Source: an uncultured Collinsella sp. (GTDB lineage: Bacteria; Actinomycetota; Coriobacteriia; Coriobacteriales; Coriobacteriaceae). From it: a DNA stretch of 64,000 nucleotides. A program made the position numbers and the translations under genes. A model generated the notes under the pieces. That model worked only from the letters and a program-made list of their open reading frames with translations. It had not been told where the DNA came from and ran no database searches. This document shows, piece after piece, positions 16,484-24,996 of this stretch (position 1 is the first letter of the stretch; the number at the start of each line of letters is the position of its first letter). The stretch lies in the NCBI GenBank assembly GCA_902491565.1, contig CABUIE010000003.1, forward strand, positions 62,001-126,000, read 5' to 3'.

Positions 16484-18715
16484 CTAGAAGTTGGCGTCGT
16501 TGAGTTGTTCACTCTCGAGGCCGTCGAGCTGTTGCTGTTCGGGCGTATCGGCGACGCTCTCGAGCAGCTCGGTGGGATCGATGTTCATGTCCCTACCGGC
16601 CTCGTTGCCGTTGACCAAGTCGTCCGAGAAGATGTCGACTTCCATTTCCTCGGCCTCTTCGATCTGAACCTCGAGCGGCACCTGGGTGCGCACGAGCTTA
16701 ACGGCCGGGCGCATGCGGGCAAACAGCGGCACGTACTCGATGATGATGGCCGAGTTCTCAAGACCGTACCAGCGTGCTGGGCTTCCACAGGCGCGGCGGA
16801 CGGCGTACTTGATGGCCATCACGCGGTGGTCATTGCGGTTGATGTCCGTTTCGGGGGCAAGCATCTTGCGCAGCATACAAAAGCGGAAGTCACCCACGTT
16901 GCCACGCGTCTCGTAGATGGAGTAGGTGTGATGTTGCGGCGGCAGCTCGCCCGATGCCATCAAGTCGCCGACGATCTGGCGCAGGTAGGCGTTGATGCGC
17001 TGATTGACCTTAAAGCCCAGGTCCAAGCGCACGCGGAACAGGAAGTCTGTGCCAAAGGTCTCAACGGAATACTCGTGCGTATAGGGCTCGTCGGTAACAT
17101 GCACGTTGATGAACCAATATGCCTTGGCGCGCTTGGGGTGCTTGTCCAGGATGGAATAGAGCACGTCGCGATCGAGCGTGAGCGGGTCGGGGCTGTTGGT
17201 GAGAAATACCAGATTGTCAGCGAGCACGGGATAGGTCTCGTCATTGCGCAGGCGATTGAGCTGGTCGATGTACTTGGAGACGGGCAGTAGAATCGTCTGC
17301 GTGCGCTCGATGGCGGTGCCGCGGCGCCACACATACATAAGGCCGAACAGCAGTGCGGCCAGGAAGATCATGACGTAGCCGCCGTCAAAGAACATGGTGA
17401 GGCACGAGGCGAAGAAGCACAGCTCAATGGCACCAAAGAGCAGGGCGAAGACGCAGGCGCCCAGCCTGTGCTTGAGGACGCCGGCGATGTAGCTCGTCAA
17501 AAGCGTCGTGGTCATGAGCATGGTCACGGTAATGGCGAGGCCGTAGGCGCTCTCCATGCGCTCGGAGTTTTGGAACAGCAGCACGATGAAGACGCAGCCG
17601 ACCCACATGATGTTGTTGACGAGCGGAATATAGAGCTGGCCCTTGGTGTCGCTGGGGTAGTGGATGCGCAGATGCGGCATGAGGTTGAGACGCGTGGCCT
17701 CGGATACCAGCGAGAACGAGCCGGTGATGAGCGCCTGCGAGGCGATGATGGCCGCTACGGCCGAAAGCACGATGGCAAAGGGGCGCAGGGACTCGGGGAG
17801 CATCATATAGAACGGGTTGACGATATTCATCGCGAGCATCTGGGGGTTGGAGTTATTGGCGAGCAGCCAAGCTCCCTGACCCAGATAGTTGAGGATGAGG
17901 GCCGCCTTAACAAACGGCCAGGATGCGTAAATGTTAGCTTTGCCCACGTGACCCATGTCCGAATAGAGCGCCTCGGCGCCAGTCGTCGACAGGAAGACGA
18001 AGCCGAGCACCATGATGCCCGAGTGGTTGATGGGCGAGAACAGGAACATGATGCCGCGGATGGGGTTGAGCGCGCGTAGGATGGACAGGTTGCCGAGCAT
18101 GTTGAACAGGCCGGCGCCCGCCAGGAACAGGAACCATAGCGTCATAAGCGGGCCGAACAGCTTGCCGATTGACGAGGTGCCGGCGCGCTGCATGGCAAAC
18201 AGACCACAGATAATGATGATGGTGATGATGATCACATTGGTCTGGCCGTCACCCAGCAGCGCATGGCCCCATTCGATGGTGCGCAGACCCTCGATGGCCG
18301 TGGTAACCGTGACAGCGGGGGTGAGGATGCCGTCGGCGAGCAGCGCCGCACCGCCGATCATGGCGGGGAGAATCAGCCACGGTGCCACCTTGCGCACCAG
18401 GCTAAACAGGGCGAAGATGCCGCCTTCGTTGTGGTTGTCGGCCTTCATGGCGATTACCACGTACTTGACCGTGGTCACGAGTGTCATGGTCCAGATGACG
18501 AGCGAAAGCGCGCCCAGGATCATGTCCTCGCTGACGGTACCGATGCCGCCGTTGTTGGCGACGATTGATTTCATGGTGTACATGGGGCTCGTGCCGATGT
18601 CGCCATAGACGACGCCGAGCGTTACGAGCAGCATGCCAGCGGAGAGGGGAATGGCTCCGTGCCCGCCTTGACCACGCTGGTCTTGGGGGCTTGCCTCCAG
18701 TTTGTTGTGTGCCAC
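16484..18715 (-). CDS. kup: Low-affinity potassium transporter Kup
   Basis: A 743-residue KUP/HAK potassium-proton symporter. I favour GTG 18715 because AAGGGAG lies five bases upstream. An ATG six codons earlier (18733) is the alternative. The N-terminal signature GVVYGDIGTSPMYT near residue 33 is diagnostic. NHNEGGIFALFSLVR and GGAALLADGILTPAVTV follow. About 12 hydrophobic segments end near residue 430, and a long cytosolic C-terminal domain follows, ending in an acidic tail. A perfect 11-base-arm dyad lies directly upstream of the ribosome-binding site and may control expression. Confidence 0.95.
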   Translation of the reverse strand: MAHNKLEASPQDQRGQGGHGAIPLSAGMLLVTLGVVYGDIGTSPMYTMKSIVANNGGIGTVSEDMILGALSLVIWTMTLVTTVKYVVIAMKADNHNEGGIFALFSLVRKVAPWLILPAMIGGAALLADGILTPAVTVTTAIEGLRTIEWGHALLGDGQTNVIIITIIIICGLFAMQRAGTSSIGKLFGPLMTLWFLFLAGAGLFNMLGNLSILRALNPIRGIMFLFSPINHSGIMVLGFVFLSTTGAEALYSDMGHVGKANIYASWPFVKAALILNYLGQGAWLLANNSNPQMLAMNIVNPFYMMLPESLRPFAIVLSAVAAIIASQALITGSFSLVSEATRLNLMPHLRIHYPSDTKGQLYIPLVNNIMWVGCVFIVLLFQNSERMESAYGLAITVTMLMTTTLLTSYIAGVLKHRLGACVFALLFGAIELCFFASCLTMFFDGGYVMIFLAALLFGLMYVWRRGTAIERTQTILLPVSKYIDQLNRLRNDETYPVLADNLVFLTNSPDPLTLDRDVLYSILDKHPKRAKAYWFINVHVTDEPYTHEYSVETFGTDFLFRVRLDLGFKVNQRINAYLRQIVGDLMASGELPPQHHTYSIYETRGNVGDFRFCMLRKMLAPETDINRNDHRVMAIKYAVRRACGSPARWYGLENSAIIIEYVPLFARMRPAVKLVRTQVPLEVQIEEAEEMEVDIFSDDLVNGNEAGRDMNIDPTELLESVADTPEQQQLDGLESEQLNDANF

Positions 18716-18735
18716 GTGGACTCCCTTAGACATCC

Positions 18736-18760
18736 GGTTATCTGTCTAGGACAGATAACC
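18736..18760 (-). promoter_or_regulatory. Perfect dyad upstream of kup
   Basis: GGTTATCTGTC, three bases, then GACAGATAACC. The dyad begins about 20 bases before the kup start. It could be an operator or an mRNA hairpin near the ribosome-binding site. Confidence 0.55.
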
Positions 18761-18815
18761 TTTATGCCGTCTTTATACATACAAGAGCAGTTTGGCACAT
18801 CAGGTTATTTTAGAC

Positions 18816-18839
18816 AATAATCCCCAGCTGGGGATTATT
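18816..18839. terminator. Perfect 24-base palindrome between the DMT transporter and kup
   Basis: AATAATCCCC, AGCT, GGGGATTATT. It lies 35 bases beyond the stop of the minus-strand transporter gene and could terminate it. T runs are short. A protein-binding operator is possible. Confidence 0.5.
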
Positions 18840-18873
18840 TATGTACGTGGGTAGCATTTCGAAACAGGGGCTT

Positions 18874-19785
18874 TTAAGCACGTGCTGTCTGGGCTATGCC
18901 AGCCTTGGCGCTTGCGCGTTTGCCGGCGAGTTCGCAAAAGAGCGCACCGCCGATGATAAGTGCGGCGCCCATCAGGCGGACCGGTGTTATGGCTTCGCCC
19001 AAAAGGACGGCCGAGAACACGACGGCCGAAAGCGGCTCGAGGTAGCCGACGACCGCGACGGTCTGCACGGGCAGTTTGGCGACGGCACTAAAGTAGAGCA
19101 GACAACCGAGTCCGGTGTTGACGACGCCGAGCATGACGACGGCGCGCCAATCAATGCTGGCGGCGACACCGGCGGACAGGAATGAGGGAGCGCCCTGCGT
19201 GATGAGCGTGAGGACCAGCGCGGTCACAAAAGCGGCGCTCACCTGGAGCGCGGAGTTCTCGAGACCTTCGATGTGCGACGCACCCTTGCTAGCGATGACC
19301 ATCAGCGCATAGCAAAATGCCGAGGCGATACCGCAGACGATACCCGCAATGGGCATATTGCCGCCTAGACCTTGTGCTGCAATGAGAAAAGCACCGCAGG
19401 CGACGGCGATAAACCCGGCGATTTTGCCGCCGGTCAGTTTTTCACCAAAGATGAGTGGGGAGAGCGTCATGACAATGATGGGGCCACAGTAGTACAGCAG
19501 CGAGGATACGCCGACGCCGATCGTCTGGTAGGCGCGGAACAGAAAAATCCAGCTGGCGCCCAGCGCGGCTCCCGAGAGAAGGAGTGCTGCGGCTTCGCGG
19601 GGACGAGATGGCGCCTGCAGTTTATGGCGTTGGGTGATGGCAAGGATAGTGACAAGCGAGAGGGCGCCCAAAAACGTGCGCAGTAGCACGATATCGGAGC
19701 TCGGCAGTGCGATGGCGGCGGCGATGATGCCGTTGGAGCCAAACAATAGCAATGCTGCTAAGTACGTAAACAGTCCGTTGTTCAT
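18874..19785 (-). CDS. EamA/DMT-family transporter
   Basis: A 303-residue drug/metabolite transporter with two EamA repeats and ten likely helices. The first repeat begins LAALLLFGSNGIIAAAIAL and the second follows GIVCGIASAFCYALMVIASKG. The typical segment GYLEPLSAVVFSAVLLGE is near residue 245 and matches the conserved P-L-x-A helix of the family. These proteins usually export amino acids or related metabolites. It is transcribed divergently from a LysR gene across a 118-base gap that holds a dyad operator, a common regulator-exporter arrangement. Substrate unknown. Confidence 0.9.
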   Translation of the reverse strand: MNNGLFTYLAALLLFGSNGIIAAAIALPSSDIVLLRTFLGALSLVTILAITQRHKLQAPSRPREAAALLLSGAALGASWIFLFRAYQTIGVGVSSLLYYCGPIIVMTLSPLIFGEKLTGGKIAGFIAVACGAFLIAAQGLGGNMPIAGIVCGIASAFCYALMVIASKGASHIEGLENSALQVSAAFVTALVLTLITQGAPSFLSAGVAASIDWRAVVMLGVVNTGLGCLLYFSAVAKLPVQTVAVVGYLEPLSAVVFSAVLLGEAITPVRLMGAALIIGGALFCELAGKRASAKAGIAQTARA

Positions 19786-19814
19786 GCGCTGACATCCCCT
19801 CTATATCCGAACAT

Positions 19815-19858
19815 GTTCACTATGGGTGAACTGGCTTTAGAAGAAAAGCGAATATAAT
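19815..19858. promoter_or_regulatory. Divergent promoter region with LysR-type dyad
   Basis: GTTCAC, five bases, GTGAAC at 19815-19831 form a dyad between the divergent transporter and LysR genes. TATAAT at 19853-19858 is a good -10 for the LysR gene. I infer autoregulation and control of the transporter. Confidence 0.5.
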
Positions 19859-19903
19859 GCATGGAAAACATGACAAAAACTCATGCAAGGGTGGGGACGT
19901 GCC

Positions 19904-20761
19904 GTGGAGACCAATATCCAAAAGATGCAAGTGCTGCTCGAGACGGTGCGTGCCGGCAGCTTTACGCGTGCTGCAGAGCGCCTGAGCTATTCGCAGTCGG
20001 GCGTGAGCCGCATGGTGGGCGACCTTGAGGCAGACTGGGGTTTTAAGGTGCTTGATCGCAGCCGCGAGGGCGTGGTGCTTTCTGCCGACGGGCGGCAGGT
20101 CATGCCGGCAGTCGAGGCGTTATGCGAAGAGTTTGGCCGCCTGCAGCGACGCGTGGACGAGATGCGAGGGCTCATGCGTGGCAAGATCTGCATCGGTACG
20201 TTTTCGAGCGTGGCGACCCACGTGCTGCCGCCGGTGATTGCGCGCTTTCGCGCCGATCACCCGGACGTCGATTATGAGTTGCTGATGGGCGACTATTCAG
20301 AGATCGAACAATGGGTGGCAGAGGACCGCTGCGATCTGGGCTTTATCCCGTATGAGCCTCGAGAAAATGGCATGACATCGCGGTCTTTGGTGCGCGACGA
20401 GTTGATGGCGGTAGTGCCGGCAGACTCTTTGCTTGCCACGGCGGAGGTCGTCTCTCTTGCCGATTTAGCCAACGAGCAGTTTATTCTGCTAGAACGCGGC
20501 ACCGATGATGAGATTACGCCGCTGTTCCGTCGGGCGGGGCTGACGGTGTGCTCCAAGCTGTCGACTTGGGATGACTATGCGATTATGGCTATGGTCGAGG
20601 ACGGCCTGGGCGTGAGCATTCTTCCCGCGCTCATCTTGCGCCGTTGTCAGTTCGATGTTGCTGTGCGCCCACTCGAGGGGCATCCCCATCGCCAAATCAA
20701 CGCCATATATCGAACGGCCGATGTTTCGCTTGCCGCCGCCCGTTTCCTCGAATACCTCTAA
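19904..20761 (+). CDS. LysR-family transcriptional regulator
   Basis: A 285-residue LysR regulator. GTG 19904 is chosen because GGTGGGGACG lies just upstream. The ATG seven codons earlier has no ribosome-binding site. The helix-turn-helix reads AGSFTRAAERLSYSQSGVSRMV, followed by the wing and linker, then a PBP2-type effector domain starting GKICIGTFSSVATHVLPPVI. It is divergent from the EamA transporter, so it probably controls that exporter. Effector unknown. The next gene on the same strand starts over 150 bases away with its own promoter. Confidence 0.92.
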   Translation: METNIQKMQVLLETVRAGSFTRAAERLSYSQSGVSRMVGDLEADWGFKVLDRSREGVVLSADGRQVMPAVEALCEEFGRLQRRVDEMRGLMRGKICIGTFSSVATHVLPPVIARFRADHPDVDYELLMGDYSEIEQWVAEDRCDLGFIPYEPRENGMTSRSLVRDELMAVVPADSLLATAEVVSLADLANEQFILLERGTDDEITPLFRRAGLTVCSKLSTWDDYAIMAMVEDGLGVSILPALILRRCQFDVAVRPLEGHPHRQINAIYRTADVSLAAARFLEYL

Positions 20762-20849
20762 ACGTGTACACGTCATTGTCCGTTTTGGGCAAATCTCGGA
20801 GTTCGGTACGTTTTCTTATGAAATTGAACTTTCGAATGAGGCGCGGCGC

Positions 20850-20883
20850 TATACTGCTTGCTAAATTGAACCCCGGTTCAATT
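20850..20883 (+). promoter_or_regulatory. Promoter and AATTGAAC operator of HTH-aminotransferase gene
   Basis: TATACT at 20850-20855 is a plausible -10. Just downstream is AATTGAAC, CCCG, GTTCAATT (20864-20883), a perfect dyad. Half-sites AATTGAAC recur at 20822-20829 and 20895-20902. The repeated half-site around the start point suggests repression by a helix-turn-helix protein, plausibly the gene's own product. Confidence 0.6.
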
Positions 20884-20923
20884 CGTGTTCTATAAATTGA
20901 ACTTTGCCAGCAAGGAGGTTCCT

Positions 20924-22444
20924 GTGGCCCAAGAGACGTTTAGCGATCGCCTGCGACAGGCTATGTCCGATTGCGGCGTTCGCCAGTCGAACGTGATCCG
21001 CGCATCGGAGATGCTCGGCAAAAAACTCGGCAAGAGTCAGATGAGCCAATATGTGAGCGGCAAGACGATCCCGCGACGCGATGTGGCCGAGCTGCTCGCC
21101 CGTATTTTGGAGGTCGATGTTACCTGGCTGCTTGCCGGCGACGCCGATCAAGGCGAGGCATCATCACCCCGCAACGATTCCAAGCCCGAACCCCATCCCT
21201 CAGCTCAAATTGCAAGGAGCACCACCATGCGTACTTTTTCTAAATCCACCAAGCTCGATAACGTCCTGTATGACGTGCGCGGTCCCGTCGTCGACGAGGC
21301 CGCCCGTATGGAGGACGAGGGCGAGCGCATCCTCAAGCTCAATATCGGTAACCCGGCGCCCTTCGGTTTCCGCACGCCCGATGAGGTCATCAAGGACATG
21401 CGCCAGCAGCTGCCCGACTGCGAAGGCTATTCCAATTCGCGCGGCCTGTTCTCCGCGCGCAAGGCGATCATGCAGTATTCGCAGATCAAGGGCCTGCCCA
21501 ATGTTCAGATGGAGCATATCTACACGGGCAACGGCGTGTCCGAGCTCATTCAGCTTTCGATGAACGCGCTGCTCGACAATGGCGACGAGATTCTGATCCC
21601 CAGCCCCGACTATCCGCTCTGGACGGCGTGCGCAACCCTTGCTGGCGGTCATCCCGTACATTATCTGTGCGATGAGCAGGCGGATTGGTATCCCGACCTG
21701 GAGGATATGGAGTCCAAGATCACGAGCGCGACCAAAGCCCTCGTCATCATCAACCCCAACAACCCCACGGGTTCTGTCTATCCGCGCGAGGTGCTCGAGG
21801 GCATCGTCGAGATTGCACGCAGGCATCAGCTGATGATCTTTGCCGATGAGATCTACGACCGCCTGTGCATGGACGGCTACGAGCATGTCTCGATTGCCTC
21901 GCTCGCCCCCGATCTGCCCTGTGTCACCTTTAGCGGCCTTTCCAAGTCGCACATGATCGCGGGCTATCGCATTGGCTGGATGGTGCTTTCGGGCAACCAG
22001 CGCTGCATGAGCGACTTCATCATGGGCATCAACATGCTCTCCAACATGCGCCTGTGCTCCAACGTGCCGGCTCAGTCGATCGTCCAGACGGCGCTCGGCG
22101 GCCATCAGTCGGTCAACGACTACATCCGTCCCGGCGGTCGCGTCTACGAGCAGCGCAACTTTGTGTATGAGGCGCTCAACAAGATCGACGGCATCTCGGT
22201 GGTCAAGCCGCGCGCGGCGTTCTACATCTTCCCCAAGATGGATGTTAAGAAGTTCAACATCACCGATGACGAGCAGTTTGCCCTCGACCTGCTGCACGAG
22301 AAGAAGATTCTGATCACGCGCGGCGGCGGCTTTAACTGGGCCGAGCCCGATCACTTCCGCATCGTGTACCTGCCGCGCATGGAAGTGCTCAAAGAGTCCC
22401 TCGAAGACCTCGCCGATTTCTTCGATCACTACCGCCAGGCGTAA
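20924..22444 (+). CDS. XRE-type HTH fused to AlaA-like aminotransferase
   Basis: A 506-residue fusion. GTG 20924 follows AAGGAGGTTCCT. Residues 5-68 form a Cro/CI-type HTH (SQMSQYVSGKTIPRRDVAEL). A 30-residue Pro/Ser-rich linker follows, then an AlaA-like PLP aminotransferase that would interconvert alanine and pyruvate with glutamate/2-oxoglutarate. Visible motifs are LNIGNPAPFGF, SPDYPLWTA, INPNNPTGSVYPR, FADEIYDRL and FSGLSKSHMIAGYRIG, whose Lys binds PLP. A second AAGGAG with ATG at 21227 sits at the domain junction, so a free aminotransferase could also be made. Operators with AATTGAAC half-sites upstream suggest autoregulation. Confidence 0.93.
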   Translation: MAQETFSDRLRQAMSDCGVRQSNVIRASEMLGKKLGKSQMSQYVSGKTIPRRDVAELLARILEVDVTWLLAGDADQGEASSPRNDSKPEPHPSAQIARSTTMRTFSKSTKLDNVLYDVRGPVVDEAARMEDEGERILKLNIGNPAPFGFRTPDEVIKDMRQQLPDCEGYSNSRGLFSARKAIMQYSQIKGLPNVQMEHIYTGNGVSELIQLSMNALLDNGDEILIPSPDYPLWTACATLAGGHPVHYLCDEQADWYPDLEDMESKITSATKALVIINPNNPTGSVYPREVLEGIVEIARRHQLMIFADEIYDRLCMDGYEHVSIASLAPDLPCVTFSGLSKSHMIAGYRIGWMVLSGNQRCMSDFIMGINMLSNMRLCSNVPAQSIVQTALGGHQSVNDYIRPGGRVYEQRNFVYEALNKIDGISVVKPRAAFYIFPKMDVKKFNITDDEQFALDLLHEKKILITRGGGFNWAEPDHFRIVYLPRMEVLKESLEDLADFFDHYRQA

Positions 22445-22466
22445 CGGCAAAGGTAGACTGTAATGA

Positions 22467-22503
22467 AACGGTCGGCCCGCAACGGATGCGGGCCGACCGT
22501 TTT
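22467..22503 (+). terminator. Intrinsic terminator of HTH-aminotransferase gene
   Basis: AACGGTCGGCCCGCA and its perfect complement with a five-base loop, followed by TTCTGTC. It ends the fusion gene's transcript. Confidence 0.85.
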
Positions 22504-22572
22504 CTGTCTAAGCCCGTGCTGTTAGCGCTTGTCTCGTTGAGCGGGCGAGGTTCGCGTGTGAGCGGTAAGTTC

Positions 22573-22589
22573 TATTCCAAAATGGAATA
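22573..22589 (+). promoter_or_regulatory. Dyad operator upstream of amidohydrolase operon
   Basis: TATTCCA, AAA, TGGAATA form a perfect 17-base dyad about 80 bases before the amidohydrolase start. It is a likely operator for the amidohydrolase/ceramidase-like/PTS cluster. The cognate regulator is not identified. The LysR at 27875-28798 is one candidate. Confidence 0.5.
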
Positions 22590-22670
22590 CAGTGGGCTTA
22601 AGCTGGAATTGATGTCCGGGTACCTGCTTTTCTAGAATGTTTTCAACAAGATGAAAGGCGGTTCCAACCA

Positions 22671-23705
22671 ATGATTATCGATGCAAATTCCTACTGGTTC
22701 GACGAGCACATCTTTCATGACGAGACGCTCTGCGAACAGTTTTTGGCCGAGGTACCCCGCGCCTATGACACCGAAGGCTATCTGACCACGAATTCCGCCG
22801 GCAAACGACAGATCGTGATCGAGATGCCCGCCGGTTCTCCGGGTCTTAACTACATTGAGGGCGACTACACCCTCGAGAAGCGCTTGGCCGATATGGATGA
22901 GGCGGGGGTCGACAAGGCGATCCTCAAGCTCCCCGGCTGTCACGAGTGGATGTCGCTCGAGATGTGCCGGCGTTTCAACGACGGTATGGCTGCTGACGCG
23001 AAGGCGTCAAGTGGCCGTCTGATTCCGCTTGTCGCTGTGCCGCCCTTTGGCACCAAAGCAAATTTGGAGGAGCTCGACCGCAGACTCGACGATGGTTTTG
23101 CGGGTGTGCAGCTCTGCGCTCACTACGGCAAGCGCTATCTCGACGACCAGGTCTTCTCGAGTTTTTTCGAGCACCTGAACGAACGCCATGTCACCGTTTA
23201 CGTGCACCATGTTCCCGTGCCGGTCGAGAACGAGTCGCTTCTCGCGTACGACAACCTTCGCCGCTCTTATGGCCGCTGCGTCGACCAAACTACGGCGATC
23301 GGCCGAGAGATCTTTGGCGATTTCTTTGAGCGCTACCCCAATATCAAGATGGTCCACTCCATGCTCGGTGGCGCTTATTTTGCGTTTAAGGAGATGCTGC
23401 TGCCGCACGGTCCCAAGCGTCCAGATGCCTCGGGTCGCTTCCAGACCGATACCGAGACGGTCTCCAAGCGTCTTGAGAACAACGTTTATTTCGACATGTC
23501 CCATGCTCAGCCCTGGGGCGAGACGCTTCTTGCCTGTGCGGTTGAGGTCCTTGGTGCAGACCATATTGTCTTTGGTACGAGTTATCCCGTTAAACGCGAG
23601 TGGCTAACAGAGGGTGTCGCCTGCGTCCGCGCCACAGATTTAAGTGATACGGACAAGGACCTTATGCTTGGCGGCACGGCACAGCGCTTGTACGGCATCG
23701 AGTGA
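22671..23705 (+). CDS. Amidohydrolase-2 family metal hydrolase
   Basis: A 344-residue protein resembling amidohydrolase-2 / ACMSD-type TIM barrels (PF04909). Recognisable segments are LADMDEAGVDKAILK, YVHHVPVPVENES, IKMVHSMLGGAYF and HIVFGTSYPVKREW, the last being the usual FGSDYP region. The normal N-terminal metal motif HxH is replaced by DANSYW, and the FGSDYP Asp is Ser, so metal binding must differ if the enzyme is active. It is the first gene of a cluster with two ceramidase-like proteins and a PTS permease, 26 bases from the next gene. Decarboxylase or hydrolase activity is possible; the substrate is unknown. Confidence 0.75.
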   Translation: MIIDANSYWFDEHIFHDETLCEQFLAEVPRAYDTEGYLTTNSAGKRQIVIEMPAGSPGLNYIEGDYTLEKRLADMDEAGVDKAILKLPGCHEWMSLEMCRRFNDGMAADAKASSGRLIPLVAVPPFGTKANLEELDRRLDDGFAGVQLCAHYGKRYLDDQVFSSFFEHLNERHVTVYVHHVPVPVENESLLAYDNLRRSYGRCVDQTTAIGREIFGDFFERYPNIKMVHSMLGGAYFAFKEMLLPHGPKRPDASGRFQTDTETVSKRLENNVYFDMSHAQPWGETLLACAVEVLGADHIVFGTSYPVKREWLTEGVACVRATDLSDTDKDLMLGGTAQRLYGIE

Positions 23706-23731
23706 GCGACAGATAAAGGAGGGCATTCGCC

Positions 23732-24979
23732 ATGGATAAGGGAGAGATGAAGGCCGGAGCCGCCCGGGTGGCCATTAACTTAGAGGACGTATTGCCGTTC
23801 GACGGTTTCGACGCACTCCGTCATGAAATCTTTGCCCGTGCCTTCGTGGTCGAAGGGATGGGGCGGCGCGCTTGCATCCTTTCACTTGAGGTTACCTCGA
23901 TCGCTCCGGCCCTACTCGTCGATCTGCGTGAGGTTGTCAAGGATGTCTCCAATTGCGACGGCGCCTTTTCTTGGGTGGTCCCGACCCACACGTTTTCTGC
24001 GCCTCACGTGCGCACCCCTGGGCATCTGGCCGACACCGATGCCCGCGATCGAAATGAGCGCTATCGTGCCGCGCTCATCGCCGCGACACGCGCGGCCGTT
24101 GAGCAGGCGGTTGCGGGCATTCGCTCTGTCACGCTCGCCTCGGCGGAGGGCTACTGTCCTGTGAACGTTAACCGCGACATTGAGACGCCGGCCGGCTGGT
24201 GGCTGGGAGTAGACCCCAAGGGGTTTGCCGACCACGCGATGCCCATACTTGTCGCGAGGGATGCCGAGGGCGGGCTCGTTGCCATGCTTGCGACGGCTGA
24301 TGTCCAGTCTTCCGTGCTCGACGGATCGCACGATTCTCAGGGGAAGCGCTTGGTGAGCGGGGACCTCTTTGGCTTTGCCGCCATGGCTCTCGAGCGCGAA
24401 TTGGGCGGAGTCGTGTTGCTGCTACCCGGTGCCGCGGGGGATCAGAGTCCGGCGGAGCGCGCCGTAACCGTTGCGTTCGATTCGACCGGGGCGAAGCAAA
24501 CGTTAGATGCTCACGAGAGTGGATATCGCATGCTGCATCGACAGGGTCGCGCTATGAGCGATGCGTTGATTGAGGCCGTCCGTGCGGCGCGTGAGGACGA
24601 TGCCATCGGCGTCGATGCTCGCACGGTCGACGTCCTTTTGCCCGCCCAGACGCGCGCCGACTTCTGCTCATTGGCCCCGCATCGAACTTATGGGTTTCAT
24701 GCGGCAGGCGAACAGCGTACGAGGGTCTATTTACTTCGGCTGGGAAATGTCGAGTTCGTTGGTATCCAGCCCGAGGTTTCGAGCTCGTTTGGCGCCGCCG
24801 TGCGCGCCGCCCGATTCTGCCCCGTGCTCTTTGCCACGCTTGTCAACGGAGGGCAAAAGTATCTGCCGGCCCCCGATGCGTACGAGAAAATCACCTATGA
24901 GGCCATGAACTCCGGCTTCGCCGCCGGTTCCCATGAGCGCCTCCTTCAAACCATCCTTGCCGCTTTAAACGCGGCATGA
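23732..24979 (+). CDS. Neutral/alkaline ceramidase N-terminal-like protein, copy A
   Basis: A 415-residue protein. ATG 23732 follows AAAGGAGGGCATTCGCC. It begins MKAGAARVAINLEDVLPFDG and contains WVVPTHTFSAPH, CPVNVNRD and LLLPGAAGDQSPAE. This order is seen in the N-terminal domain of neutral/alkaline non-lysosomal ceramidases, whose zinc ligands and serine nucleophile lie in comparable segments. It lacks a signal peptide and the C-terminal ceramidase domain, so the substrate is probably cytosolic and need not be ceramide. The stop almost touches the next gene, a distant relative. It is probably co-expressed with the amidohydrolase and the PTS permease. Confidence 0.6.
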   Translation: MDKGEMKAGAARVAINLEDVLPFDGFDALRHEIFARAFVVEGMGRRACILSLEVTSIAPALLVDLREVVKDVSNCDGAFSWVVPTHTFSAPHVRTPGHLADTDARDRNERYRAALIAATRAAVEQAVAGIRSVTLASAEGYCPVNVNRDIETPAGWWLGVDPKGFADHAMPILVARDAEGGLVAMLATADVQSSVLDGSHDSQGKRLVSGDLFGFAAMALERELGGVVLLLPGAAGDQSPAERAVTVAFDSTGAKQTLDAHESGYRMLHRQGRAMSDALIEAVRAAREDDAIGVDARTVDVLLPAQTRADFCSLAPHRTYGFHAAGEQRTRVYLLRLGNVEFVGIQPEVSSSFGAAVRAARFCPVLFATLVNGGQKYLPAPDAYEKITYEAMNSGFAAGSHERLLQTILAALNAA

Positions 24980-24996
24980 CAAAAAGGAGAACTTGC

